Shown here one piece after another: positions 53,938 through 62,531 of a DNA stretch of 64,000 nucleotides. Below the pieces are notes generated by a model. That model did no database searches and was not told the origin of the DNA. It was given only the letters and a program-made list of their open reading frames with translations. A program made the position numbers and the translations under genes. Within the stretch, counting starts at the first letter, position 1, and every line of letters begins with the position of its first letter. Source of the stretch: Bifidobacterium callitrichos DSM 23973. Its GTDB lineage: Bacteria > Actinomycetota > Actinomycetes > Actinomycetales > Bifidobacteriaceae. Location: NCBI RefSeq assembly GCF_000741175.1, contig NZ_JGYS01000022.1, positions 62,001 to 126,000 of the forward strand, written 5' to 3'.

Positions 53938-54150
53938 ATGACCGGCATTGACGAAAAGGAACTGGACGAGAAGCTGGCCGAGGCGCAGACCATCGACGAG
54001 GTGATGGCGATCGCCAAGGAGGCCGGACACCCGCTGAACTACGAGGAGGCGGACGCATTCTTCGGACGCATCGAACAGGCCAAGTCCGACACCGCCGAAC
54101 TGGTCGGCGACTCCGTCAGAACGCAGGCCGAGAAGGAGTTCGGCATCTGA
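53938..54150 (+). CDS. Small Nif11-like protein
   Basis: A 70-residue acidic helical protein. IDEVMAIAKEAGHPLNYEEA (residues 18-37) is the Nif11 leader pattern (helix, AKEAG turn, then hydrophobic-x-x-EE), as found in nitrogen-fixation-associated peptides and in leaders of some ribosomally made natural products. The part after it (GRIEQAKSDTAELVGDSV) has no Cys and few Ser/Thr, so it is not a typical modifiable core, and no lanthipeptide enzyme is nearby. AAGGAG stands before ATG 53938. It is monocistronic, ended by a strong terminator. Confidence 0.62.
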   Translation: MTGIDEKELDEKLAEAQTIDEVMAIAKEAGHPLNYEEADAFFGRIEQAKSDTAELVGDSVRTQAEKEFGI

Positions 54151-54177
54151 GGAATCTGGCGCATCCCCCTGATACGC

Positions 54178-54237
54178 AAATGGCTTCCGTCCCCACGCAA
54201 CGCCCATGCGATGCGGGGATGGAAGCCATTTTTTTCT
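54178..54237 (+). terminator. Strong terminator after the Nif11-like gene
   Basis: AAATGGCTTCC pairs with GGAAGCCATT, extended by CCCC/GGGG and a branched loop, and is followed by a run of seven T. Confidence 0.9.
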
Positions 54238-54272
54238 TATGCGACCGGTCTTATGCTGCCGGAATCAGGGCA

Positions 54273-54959
54273 TCACACCCGAGAGGAGGACTCGGTGTCG
54301 AGCAGTGCGCGGCCTGAGGCGAGACGGTCGAGGGCGCCGGTCCGGACGAGTCCCAGCATGAGGAACCACGGCATGACGCCGCTTAGGATCGCGCCGCCCG
54401 TGAGCTCGGAGATCATGTGGACGATGCCGCGGGGGCTCATGATCGAGACGCCCTGATAGCGGAAGAACAGCAGGTAGAGGCCGTATTCGAGCGCAACGAG
54501 CAGTCCTGAGGCGATCGAGACCGGCAGGTTGAAGACGCGGTACCGGGTCAATGCGAACGGGATCTCGGCGAACAGGCCCTGCAGCAGCGCGGAGACGATG
54601 ACGAATCCGACGCCGTACTGGCTGCCGATCACCGTCTCGACGAGCGTGCCGACGACGTTGACGTACATCGCGGCGCCCGGTTTGCGCAGGATCAGCAATG
54701 CGAGCGTGCCGGAGAAGTACCACATCGCATGCGTCACGGATGCCAGTCCCGGCAGCACGGCGCCCAGCACGGAGGAGATCGGCATGTACGCGAAGTTGAA
54801 TCCCCAGAAGATCACGCCGCAGGCCGCGCCGAGCGCCGCGCCGACGGCGATGTCGACCGGACGCCACTTGAGACGGGAGACGCCGGGGACGCCCGGGATA
54901 CCCGAAGGAACGGATGAAGACGAAGAGGACGAAAATGGACGATTGTCGATTGCGGACAT
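54273..54959 (-). CDS. ykoE: YkoE-family ECF transporter S component
   Basis: A 228-residue membrane protein that captures a thiamine-related substrate (thiamine or its pyrimidine precursor) for an ECF module. A Ser-run N-terminus (1-30) precedes six helices. Family features are visible: AALGAACGVIFWGFNFAY, LRKPGAAMYVNVVGTLVE, GSQYGVGFVIVSALLQG and AEIPFALTRYRVFNLP. No TPP riboswitch could be found in the 350-nt upstream region, and no ykoC/ykoD partner is adjacent, so it may borrow the EcfA/EcfT made with ribU or subunits elsewhere. Confidence 0.85.
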   Translation of the reverse strand: MSAIDNRPFSSSSSSSVPSGIPGVPGVSRLKWRPVDIAVGAALGAACGVIFWGFNFAYMPISSVLGAVLPGLASVTHAMWYFSGTLALLILRKPGAAMYVNVVGTLVETVIGSQYGVGFVIVSALLQGLFAEIPFALTRYRVFNLPVSIASGLLVALEYGLYLLFFRYQGVSIMSPRGIVHMISELTGGAILSGVMPWFLMLGLVRTGALDRLASGRALLDTESSSRV

Positions 54960-55119
54960 GGTACTCCCCCTGCCGGTTACGGCCGCGCACAGTGATGCCT
55001 ACAGAGACGCTCCTTGACCTGCGCGGCTCGGGCGGGAACGCCGATAGGCCAGTATAGGGATGATTCGCACGTTTCAGGTAACAAGGTATCCGCGCCGGAA
55101 GTGTACTGACGAACTCCGC

Positions 55120-55265
55120 TACTCCTCAGTCCCGCTTCGCGGGCCAGCTCGTCCCGCAATTACGGACGCGCTACACGCGCATTCTGCCGGCTCGCCTGTC
55201 GGCTCGCACGTTGCCTACAAACAGCTCTGCTGTTTGCTTCACGGCAACGTCCGACAAGGGGAGCC
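55120..55265 (+). other. Hairpin-rich intergenic region upstream of purB
   Basis: The 54960-55311 gap contains CCCGCTTCGCGGG, CGCGCTACACGCG and a nested structure in which GGCTC/GAGCC, GTTGCC/GGCAAC and AAACAG/CTGTTT pair in turn (about 55191-55264). It could be a chain of intergenic palindromes, a structured RNA, or a terminator region; purB appears to have its own leaderless start downstream. Confidence 0.4.
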
Positions 55266-55297
55266 AGTGTGCGATGTTCGCGGTTCACGGCTGGAAG

Positions 55298-55303
55298 TAC
55301 CCT
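55298..55303 (+). promoter_or_regulatory. -10 hexamer of a probable leaderless promoter (purB)
   Basis: TACCCT ends 8 nt before ATG 55312. Confidence 0.4.
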
Positions 55304-55311
55304 AAAGAGTT

Positions 55312-56748
55312 ATGAAGCTTACCGATATTTCCCCCGCAATCGCACTGACGCCGCTCGACGGCCGCTACCACAACGCCACCGCCCCGCTCGTCGAATACCT
55401 GAGCGAGCCGGCCCTCAACCGCGAGCGCATGCGCGTCGAGGTCGAGTGGATGATCCTGCTGGCCAACGGCTTCGAGGGCAACGGCAACCGGCCGATCATC
55501 GACGGCGTCGAGCCGTTCACGGACGCCGAGAAGGCGTTCCTGCGCTCCATCCCCGAGGATTTCGGCGCCGAGGGCATCCGTCAGCACGCCGCGCACGAGG
55601 CCGTCACGCATCATGACGTGAAGGCCGTCGAGTACTACATCGACGATCAGTTCGACAAGGCCCCGGCCGACCTGACGCACATCAACGATGCGCTCAAGAC
55701 CCTCGTGCACTTCGCCTGCACGTCCGAGGACATCAACAACCTGTCGATCGCCCGTTGCGTGAAGAACGCGATGGAGCAGGTGTGGACGCCCGCGTTCGAG
55801 GAGATCATCGATCATCTCGCCGCCAAGGCCGACGAGTTCCGCGACCTGCCGCTGCTGTCCCTGACGCACGGCCAGCCGGCCACGCCGACGACGCTCGGCA
55901 AGGAGCTCGCCGTCTACGTCTACCGTCTGAACCGCCAGTTGAAGCACATCACGCAGCAGGAGTATCTGGGCAAGATCAACGGCGCGACCGGCACGTTCGG
56001 CGCGCATCTGGCCGCCTGCCCGGACGTCGACTGGATCGCCGTCTCCCGCGAGTTCGTCACCAACCGCATGGGCCTGACCTGGAACCCGCTGACCACGCAG
56101 ATCGAAAGCCACGACTGGCAGGCCGAGCTGTACTCGACCGTCTCCCATGCGAACCGCATCATGCACAACCTGTGCGTGGACGTGTGGATGTACATCTCGC
56201 GCGGCGTGTTCGCGCAGGTCCCGGTCAAGGGCGCGACCGGCTCCTCGACGATGCCGCACAAGGTCAACCCGATCCGCTTCGAGAACGCGGAGGCCAACTT
56301 CGAGCTGTCCTGCTCGCTGCTGGACACGCTCTCCGCCACGCTGGTGGAGTCCCGCTGGCAGCGCGATCTGACCGATTCGACCACGCAGCGCAACATCGGT
56401 TCGGCGCTCGGCTACTCGCTCTTGGCCCTGTACAACCTGATGGGGGGACTGAAGTCCATCCACCCGAACGAGCACGTCATCGCGCACGAGCTCGACACGA
56501 ACTGGGAGGTGCTCGGCGAGCCGATCCAGACGGCGATGCGCGCCTGCGAGCTGCGCGGCCTGCCCGGCATGGACAAGCCGTACGAGAAGGTCAAGGAGCT
56601 GATGCGCGGCCACACGATCGACCAGGCGCAGGTCGAGGCGTTCATCGACCAGCAGTCCTTCGACGCCGACACCGCCGCGCGTCTCAAGGCCCTCACCCCC
56701 GCCACCTACACCGGTGTGGCGAGCAGGCTGGTGGATTTCGACCGCTGA
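55312..56748 (+). CDS. purB: Adenylosuccinate lyase
   Basis: Catalyses two fumarate-releasing steps in purine synthesis (SAICAR to AICAR, adenylosuccinate to AMP); a cytosolic tetramer. The 478-residue product follows the long E. coli-type form: LTPLDGRYHNATAPL at the N-terminus, CTSEDINN, the catalytic His in LLSLTHGQPATPTTLG (about 180) and the signature loop GSSTMPHKVNPIRFE (about 315). The flippase-like gene begins 16 nt downstream, so they are probably cotranscribed. Confidence 0.97.
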   Translation: MKLTDISPAIALTPLDGRYHNATAPLVEYLSEPALNRERMRVEVEWMILLANGFEGNGNRPIIDGVEPFTDAEKAFLRSIPEDFGAEGIRQHAAHEAVTHHDVKAVEYYIDDQFDKAPADLTHINDALKTLVHFACTSEDINNLSIARCVKNAMEQVWTPAFEEIIDHLAAKADEFRDLPLLSLTHGQPATPTTLGKELAVYVYRLNRQLKHITQQEYLGKINGATGTFGAHLAACPDVDWIAVSREFVTNRMGLTWNPLTTQIESHDWQAELYSTVSHANRIMHNLCVDVWMYISRGVFAQVPVKGATGSSTMPHKVNPIRFENAEANFELSCSLLDTLSATLVESRWQRDLTDSTTQRNIGSALGYSLLALYNLMGGLKSIHPNEHVIAHELDTNWEVLGEPIQTAMRACELRGLPGMDKPYEKVKELMRGHTIDQAQVEAFIDQQSFDADTAARLKALTPATYTGVASRLVDFDR

Positions 56749-56764
56749 CGGACCGCTGACGGAC

Positions 56765-59221
56765 GTGACTTCCATCGATTTCGACGAGACGGCGCCGGGC
56801 GACCCCTCCAACCCGCATATCGACGACGTGCCGCCCAGACGCATCCACGATTTCGGCGATCTGCTGCACGCGGGCGCCTCGGTGCTGCTCGCCGTCGTCG
56901 CGATGCTGTCGGCGATCTACCTCAACGGCTTCGTCTCCGGCATCGAATCGGACGCCCATCACGTGGCCGGCCAGACCCTCAACTGGATGGTCGACCTGCC
57001 CACGTCGATGCTGCAGCAGCTGGCGATCGTCGTGATCGTCGTCATGGCGATCGCCCAGCTGCTCATCGCCCGCGAATGGCTGCAGGCCGTGCTGGCACTG
57101 CTCGCGCTGTTCGGCGGCATGGCCTTCATCTGGGGCATCTCGCTGGCCGTCTCCTCGTTCGGCGGCGCGACGATGATCTCCGCGCTCGGCTCGGCGAGCA
57201 GCACGTATGGCGCCGGCCTGTTCCCCGACTTCTATGCGGGGGCGGCGGCCCTGCTGACGGTGGCCGGTCCGCGTCGCACGCGCACGACGGTCAAATGGGG
57301 GTGGAACATCCTCTACACGGTGGCCGCGCTGCTCATCCTGCTGTCGGTCAACTCGGTGGCCGGCGTGCTCGTCTCGTTCGCCGCCGGACGCCTGATCGGC
57401 ATGCTGCTGCGCTTCGGCATCGGCACGAAGAACCAGGGCACGTGGGGCGCCGACCTCGTCCAGGCGTTGAACGGCATCGGCCTTCGCGTCACCTCGCTCG
57501 AACGCCGCGTCGAATCGGATCCGACGTCGCGCGGATCGTTCCGTACCACGCTGGACGACGATCTGGTCGAGGGCTCGCGCGTCTACGACGTGCGCGACGA
57601 CCTCGGCCGCCGGTTCATCGTCTCCGCGCTCGACACCCAGGTGCACACCGCCGGATACATGCGCCAGCTGTGGCAGTGGATCCGCTTCACCGGTGTGTCG
57701 ATGCGCCGCGACCGTTCCCCGCGAGAGGCCACGCAGCATCACATGCTGATGATCCTGGGCCTCAAGAACGCGGGGCTGTCGACCCCGCACGTCTACGGCG
57801 CGGCCGACACCGGGGAGACGTCGATCCTCGTGCTGCGCGGCAGCGAGTCGATGCGCGAATGCAATCTCAACACCCTGTCCGACGACGACGCGATCGCCCT
57901 GATGCGCTACCTGTCCGTGGCGAACCGCCGCGGGTACACGCACCGGCGCATCACCCCGGACACGCTGGCGAGGCTCGAATCGGGTACGCCGATCATCGCG
58001 GGATGGCAGAACGGCGACGATTCGAGCGCCGCGCCGAACGTGGCGCTCGACCAGGTCCAGCTGCTCACGCTGCTGGCCGTGCTCATCGGCCCGGAACGCG
58101 CCATCGCGGCGGGACGCACGGTGTGGGGCGACGAGCAGATGATCGCGCTGACGCCGTTCGTGCAGAAGGCCGCCGTCCCCGCCGGCACGCGCGCGCTCAT
58201 GGGGTGGGACAGGCATGTGATGGACGATCTTCGCGCCCGTCTGCGCGCGCTCGCGCCCGAGGAGGACGAGCGTGCGCTGGAGCCGGTGAAGCTCTCGCGT
58301 TTCTCGCCGCGCTCGTTCATCGGCACGGCGCTGCTCATGGTCGCGGTCGTCGTCGTGTTCACGCAGCTGAAGCCGAACGAGGTGATCGCGGCCGTCAGGA
58401 ACGCCAATCCGGTGATGGCGGTCGTCTGTCTCGTCTTCGAGTTCCTCGCGATCCTCGGCTCGTCGATCGAGCTGGGCGCGTTCATCGAGAAGGACAAGCG
58501 CCGTCCGCTCGGCATCTTCATGTCGCAGGTGGCGCAGGGATTCGCCGTGGTCTCGATGCCCGCGGGCGTGGGCCCGGCGTTCGTGAACCTCCAGTTCCTG
58601 CGCAAGGCCGGGTATCGCAACACGACGGCCACCGCGATCATGACCGCGGTGATGGCGGTCTACTACGGCGGCACCGTGATCATGCTGGTGCTGATCGGCC
58701 TGTTCACCGGATCCACCGCGTTGAGCTCGATGATCCCGACGAACACGCTCATCACCGTCATCGGCGTCGTGCTCATGACGCTGGCGATCGCGATGATGAT
58801 CCCCCCAGTGCGCAGGCTCGTCGCCGAGAGGCTGCTGCCGCTGGCCAAGGCGTACGCGCGCCAGCTGATCGACGTGCTCTCCAACCCGCGCCAGCTGACC
58901 TTCAGCGCGATCGGCATGCTGCTGCTCAACGCGGCGACCGGTCTCGAGTTCTGGGCGTCCCTGCTGGCGTTCGGGCATATGACCAACCCGTTCGAGACGA
59001 TCTTCCTGTTCCTGCTGGCCAACGCGATCGGCTCTGCCGTGCCCACTCCGGGCGGCCTCGGAGGCGTCGAGGCGGCGCTGGTCTTCTCGTTCGGCGCGGC
59101 CGGAGTCCCGGCCGGCGTGGCCCTGTCGGCGACGCTGCTGTACCGTGCGCTGTTCTACTGGCTGCGCATCCCGCTCGGTGCGTTGGCGATGCGCTGGCTC
59201 GACAGGCGCAATATGGTGTGA
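56765..59221 (+). CDS. Flippase-like membrane protein (LPG synthase TM family) with kinase-like middle
   Basis: An 818-residue polytopic membrane protein. Helices at about 40-210 are followed by a soluble domain (about 220-500) with remnants of a kinase fold (REATQHHMLMILGLKNAG, SILVLRGSESMREC, YTHRRITPDTLARL). The C-terminal 320 residues are the lysylphosphatidylglycerol-synthase/UPF0104 transmembrane domain, with the hallmark SAVPTPGGLGGVEAALVFSF. The MprF catalytic (aminoacyl-transferase) domain is absent, so a lipid flippase or envelope role is more likely than lipid lysylation. GTG 56765 is chosen as the first start past purB; a GTG at 56714 overlaps purB. Confidence 0.8.
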   Translation: MTSIDFDETAPGDPSNPHIDDVPPRRIHDFGDLLHAGASVLLAVVAMLSAIYLNGFVSGIESDAHHVAGQTLNWMVDLPTSMLQQLAIVVIVVMAIAQLLIAREWLQAVLALLALFGGMAFIWGISLAVSSFGGATMISALGSASSTYGAGLFPDFYAGAAALLTVAGPRRTRTTVKWGWNILYTVAALLILLSVNSVAGVLVSFAAGRLIGMLLRFGIGTKNQGTWGADLVQALNGIGLRVTSLERRVESDPTSRGSFRTTLDDDLVEGSRVYDVRDDLGRRFIVSALDTQVHTAGYMRQLWQWIRFTGVSMRRDRSPREATQHHMLMILGLKNAGLSTPHVYGAADTGETSILVLRGSESMRECNLNTLSDDDAIALMRYLSVANRRGYTHRRITPDTLARLESGTPIIAGWQNGDDSSAAPNVALDQVQLLTLLAVLIGPERAIAAGRTVWGDEQMIALTPFVQKAAVPAGTRALMGWDRHVMDDLRARLRALAPEEDERALEPVKLSRFSPRSFIGTALLMVAVVVVFTQLKPNEVIAAVRNANPVMAVVCLVFEFLAILGSSIELGAFIEKDKRRPLGIFMSQVAQGFAVVSMPAGVGPAFVNLQFLRKAGYRNTTATAIMTAVMAVYYGGTVIMLVLIGLFTGSTALSSMIPTNTLITVIGVVLMTLAIAMMIPPVRRLVAERLLPLAKAYARQLIDVLSNPRQLTFSAIGMLLLNAATGLEFWASLLAFGHMTNPFETIFLFLLANAIGSAVPTPGGLGGVEAALVFSFGAAGVPAGVALSATLLYRALFYWLRIPLGALAMRWLDRRNMV

Positions 59222-59337
59222 AACCAGTAAAAACGTTGGAAAATGCGGCATCTGGTCACATCATGCGCTATCATCATTCATGACAAACAACGGACCGGCA
59301 ATGCAGTAGCCAGTCCCCGGACAAAGAAGGATGCTTT

Positions 59338-59622
59338 ATGGCATACAACAAGTCTGATCTCGTCTCGAAGATCGCCCAGAAGTCCAACCTGACCAAGGCT
59401 CAGGCTGAGGCCGCTGTCAACGCCTTCCAGGATGTGTTCGTCGAGGCCATGCAGTCTGGCGAGGGCCTGAAGCTCACCGGTCTGTTCTCCGCGGAACGCG
59501 TCAAGCGCGCCGCCCGCACCGGCCGCAACCCGCGCACCGGCGAGACCATCGAGATCCCCGCCACCTACGGCGTGCGCATCTCCGCTGGCTCCCTGCTCAA
59601 GAAGGCCGTCACCAACAACTGA
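59338..59622 (+). CDS. hup: HU-type nucleoid protein
   Basis: A 94-residue histone-like DNA-bending protein. MAYNKSDLVSKIAQKSNLTK opens the helical dimerisation part; AARTGRNPRTGETIEIPATY is the beta-arm with the intercalating Pro; the tail is AGSLLKKAVTNN. It lacks the long Lys/Ala C-terminal extension of mycobacterial HupB. Codon use is strongly biased, as in highly expressed genes. AAGGA stands before the ATG, and a TATCAT -10 lies about 65 nt upstream. Confidence 0.97.
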   Translation: MAYNKSDLVSKIAQKSNLTKAQAEAAVNAFQDVFVEAMQSGEGLKLTGLFSAERVKRAARTGRNPRTGETIEIPATYGVRISAGSLLKKAVTNN

Positions 59623-59660
59623 TTGTTGGCCAGCCGCGCTGCGGCGCGCGAGGCACGAAT

Positions 59661-59687
59661 AAACCCCGACCATGACGGTCGGGGTTT
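59661..59687 (+). terminator. Terminator of hup
   Basis: A perfect 11-bp stem AAACCCCGACC / GGTCGGGGTTT with a 5-nt loop, ending in TTTT. Confidence 0.92.
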
Positions 59688-59756
59688 TCGTTTAGGTCAA
59701 CCGAGAACGGTTGGCCTTCCTGTTCGGCTTCTCTCCCCCACCCGGCTCCGCCGGGA

Positions 59757-59776
59757 GCCCCCTCGTCAGAGGGGGC
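59757..59776. terminator. Hairpin between convergent hup and pafA
   Basis: GCCCCCTC-GTCA-GAGGGGGC, preceded by a smaller CCCGGC-TCC-GCCGGG hairpin. It is placed to terminate pafA on the reverse strand. Confidence 0.55.
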
Positions 59777-59802
59777 CAGAAACTAATTTCCAATCTGGGC
59801 CA

Positions 59803-61307
59803 TCAGCGCCCGGTATTCGGGGGTGGCTCGGCGCTGAACGGGTCGAGGAGCGTCGCCTCGCGGCGCACAGGCGAGGAGACGACCAGCGTCGTCCAATCGC
59901 AGGAGAACTGCACGCCGGCGTCGAGCGCACGCCGCACGAACGCGCCGCGCAGTGCCGCGCGCGTGTCCTGCGGCGGGGTGTGACGCGGATCCGGCGCCTC
60001 GCCCTTGTCGGCGATCCCGCCGCCGAGAGCGCGGGATCGACCGCCTCGTCCAGCTGGCCGTGCGAGACCAGCGAACCGTACAGTCTGCCGTTGGCCACGT
60101 CGTGATAGTCGAGCTCCATGCGTTCGAGCTGCGCGAAGCCCACGTCGGGGCGACGCCGCCGCAGCGCCTCGGCCAGACGGTACTTGGCCGCCCAGTCGAC
60201 GCGCTTCGACAGTTCGGCGATGTCGCGGCGTTCCAACGCGTCCAACGCCCACCGCCAGTGATCGAGCACCAGAGTCACCGGCGTCTTCGGCAGCGAGGCG
60301 TTCATCGCGTCCGCATGGTCGCGCACGAACGATTCGACGACGCCCAGGTATCGGCGTTGCATCGCGAGGGCGCCCGCCGGATCGGCGGCATCGCTCCCGG
60401 CACCGGCGGTACCGGCGTCGGCACCGGCACCACCGTCCAGCCAGCGGCTCACCGCGCGGTTGGCGGCGGCCGGATCGTCGAACGCGAGGTCCTCGAATCC
60501 GCTCGGAGTCCCGCGTCTGACCGCGTCCTCGATCACGCACAGCACGAGATGCGTGACGGCGAGCTTCATCCACGTCGCCCAGTGGGAGCGGTTCGAGTCG
60601 CCGATGATCACATGCAGACGACGGAACGACTCCGGATCGGCGTGCGGTTCGTCACGCGTGTTGACCATCGGACGGGATCGTGTGGTGGCCGACGAGACGG
60701 CCTCGTCGAGGAAGTCGGCGCGCTGCGTCAGCTGGAAGCCGGTGCCATCGGGCGTGAACCGCCCCGCGCCGGTGTACAGCTGGCGGGTGATGAGGAACGG
60801 CAGCAGCTGGCGTTCGATCGTCTCCAGCGGCACGATACGGCGCACGAGATAGTTCTCGTGACAGCCGAACGCGTGTCCGGCGGAGTCGACGTTGTTCTTG
60901 AACACGTGGATCGCGGCGTGATCGCCGTGACTCGCGCGAAGACGCTCCTGCGCCTGGGCGGCGAGCGAGGCCATGATCCGCTCCCCCGCCATGTCCTGTG
61001 CGAGCGCGTCGAGGGGGTCCCTCGCCTCGGCGGTCGCATACTCGGGGTGCGATCCGACATCCAGATAGAGGCGCGAGCCGTTGTCGAGATACGTGTTCGT
61101 CGACCGCGCGCGGGAGACGACCGGCTGGAACATCGTCATCGCGACCTGACCGGCGTCGACCGGCCCCCGCGCGCCGGACGTGCCGGTGACGGCCACCCCG
61201 TACTCGGTTTCGACGCCGAAGATGCGTTCGAAGCCGTTCAGTTCGGCCGCGGGAGTGCCGTTCGATTCGTGGGCCGCCCGCGTACCGCTGTCACGCAGCT
61301 GCGGCAT
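59803..61307 (-). CDS. pafA: Pup-protein ligase PafA, apparent single-base frameshift
   Basis: Ligase that attaches the C-terminal Glu of Pup to lysines of target proteins; glutamine-synthetase-like fold. ATG 61307 overlaps the pup stop (TGATG). RIFGVETEYGVAVTG, the VFKNNVDSAGHAFGCHENYL block and MVNTRDEPHADPESFRRLHV match PafA. After about residue 428 (EAVDPALSAAG) the frame drifts into an Arg-rich sequence ending at 59766. The expected C-terminus (IADKGEAPD, TPPQDTRAALRGAFVRRALD, ending PNTGR at 59803) continues in the next frame. Restoring one G to the GGG at about 60015 repairs it. It could be a real inactivating mutation, a shifty site or a sequencing error. Confidence 0.85.
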
Positions 61308-61513
61308 CACTCGCCGCCCTTTTGCACGAAGCTCTTGACGTACTCCTCGGCGTTGGTCTCCAGCGTGCTTTCGATGTCGTCGAGCACGGCGTCGAGCGCA
61401 TCGACGTCCGTATCCGCTGCGGTCTCGGTCTGTGCGGCCGCGAGCGGCGCGTCCTGCTCGACCTGCTCGTTGTCGTTGCGCTGCGACTGACCCTGTTCGA
61501 ATTGCTGAGGCAT
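61307..61513 (-). CDS. pup: Prokaryotic ubiquitin-like protein Pup
   Basis: A 68-residue protein tag, intrinsically disordered, rich in Gln, Asp and Glu, with the helical targeting segment [20 protein letters not shown] and the obligatory C-terminal Gly-Gly-Glu (FVQKGGE). The final residue is Glu, not Gln, so no deamidation by Dop is needed before ligation. The start is ATG 61513 with AAGGAG upstream; its TGA overlaps the pafA ATG. No prcB/prcA (20S proteasome) genes lie between pup and pafA, where mycobacteria have them. Confidence 0.97.
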   Translation of the reverse strand: MPQQFEQGQSQRNDNEQVEQDAPLAAAQTETAADTDVDALDAVLDDIESTLETNAEEYVKSFVQKGGE

Positions 61514-61559
61514 GATGGCCCGCTCCTTCCTGTTCGTTTCGATTCCTCTACGATACGCG

Positions 61560-61591
61560 ACGGGCCCCGGGAACATGCTCCCGGGGCCCGT
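61560..61591 (-). terminator. Hairpin between the IMPase-like gene and pup
   Basis: A perfect 13-bp stem ACGGGCCCCGGGA / TCCCGGGGCCCGT around a 6-nt loop, without a T-run. A -10-like TATCGT follows on the reverse strand, so pup-pafA probably has its own promoter. Confidence 0.7.
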
Positions 61592-61636
61592 CATACGGCC
61601 TGACTCGCGTCTTGCCGGCCACTTCTACCTCTGGTT

Positions 61637-62485
61637 CTACTCCTGGACGAGGTAGGGCTTGAGTTCACGGTCGATCATGCCGTTGGTGCACAGCACGTCG
61701 TTGGCGCAACGCCAGTGGATGCCGTTGCCGTTCCAGCGGCGCAGCGTGCCCTGCGCCTCCCAGACGACCACCGCGCCGGCGGAGATCGCCGGGATGTCCC
61801 ACTCGTGCAGCATCGGCTCGAAGTACGCGTCGTACGTGCCGTCGGCCACCTTGCACAGGTCGAGCGAGGCCGGGCCGACGCGCTTGATGTCGGCGGGGCC
61901 TGCCTCGGCCAGTCCGGCCACGGTCTTCAGGGCGCGTTCCGCCTCGCTCGGCACGTAGGACATGCCGTAGCTGACGACCGCGCCGTCGAGCGTCGAGGTC
62001 ATCGAGGGCACGACCTTCTCGCGCTTCTCACCGACCGGCGTGCTGCGGATGCGCACCGCGCCGGCGCCGCGGGCGGCCAGATAGGTCTCGCCGAGCGCCG
62101 GGGCGTGCACGACGCCGAGGATCGGCTGGGCGGACCCCTCCTCGTTGAACTCGAACAGGGAGACGGTCACCGTCCATTCGCTCATGTTGCGAATGTAGTT
62201 GATGGCGCCGTCGATCTTGCCGACGCACCAGTAGCGCTGTCCGGGGCGGGACTGCGCGGGACGCGTCTGCCAGAAGCCGTCGAAGTGCTCCATGTCGGCC
62301 AGACGGCCGGAGATGTAGCGCAGCAGACGGCCGTCGACGTCCACGTTGAACTGTTCGGTGGGGTGCTCGCGGGAGATGATCATGTTGTGCGGGGCCATCT
62401 GGTCCTGCAGCGCATGCTTGCCGGCCGCCTGGACGATTTGGGCGACCTTCATCGCGAGGTCACGCAGATTCTCTTGTTGTGCCAT
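61637..62485 (-). CDS. Inositol monophosphatase-fold protein with altered metal site
   Basis: A 282-residue member of the IMPase/HisN superfamily encoded inside the pupylation locus. The second motif is kept in MLHEWDIPAISAGAVVVWEAQG (WDxA...E), but the first, usually DP(I/L)DGT, reads GKIDGAIN, replacing the first metal-binding Asp by Gly-Lys and Thr by Ala. The upstream Glu motif is not recognisable (ISREHPTEQFNVDVDG). Catalysis may be lost or changed; a histidinol-phosphatase or inositol-phosphatase call is therefore uncertain. It lies 46 nt after dop on the same strand. Confidence 0.75.
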   Translation of the reverse strand: MAQQENLRDLAMKVAQIVQAAGKHALQDQMAPHNMIISREHPTEQFNVDVDGRLLRYISGRLADMEHFDGFWQTRPAQSRPGQRYWCVGKIDGAINYIRNMSEWTVTVSLFEFNEEGSAQPILGVVHAPALGETYLAARGAGAVRIRSTPVGEKREKVVPSMTSTLDGAVVSYGMSYVPSEAERALKTVAGLAEAGPADIKRVGPASLDLCKVADGTYDAYFEPMLHEWDIPAISAGAVVVWEAQGTLRRWNGNGIHWRCANDVLCTNGMIDRELKPYLVQE

Positions 62486-62531
62486 GGCTCACAATCTTAT
62501 CGTTCGCTCGCAGGGGTGTACAACCCGCACG

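Noticed and set aside
54960..55110. Possible TPP riboswitch before ykoE
   Set aside because: The conserved CTGAGA and ACCTGATCTGG blocks could not be found on the coding strand.
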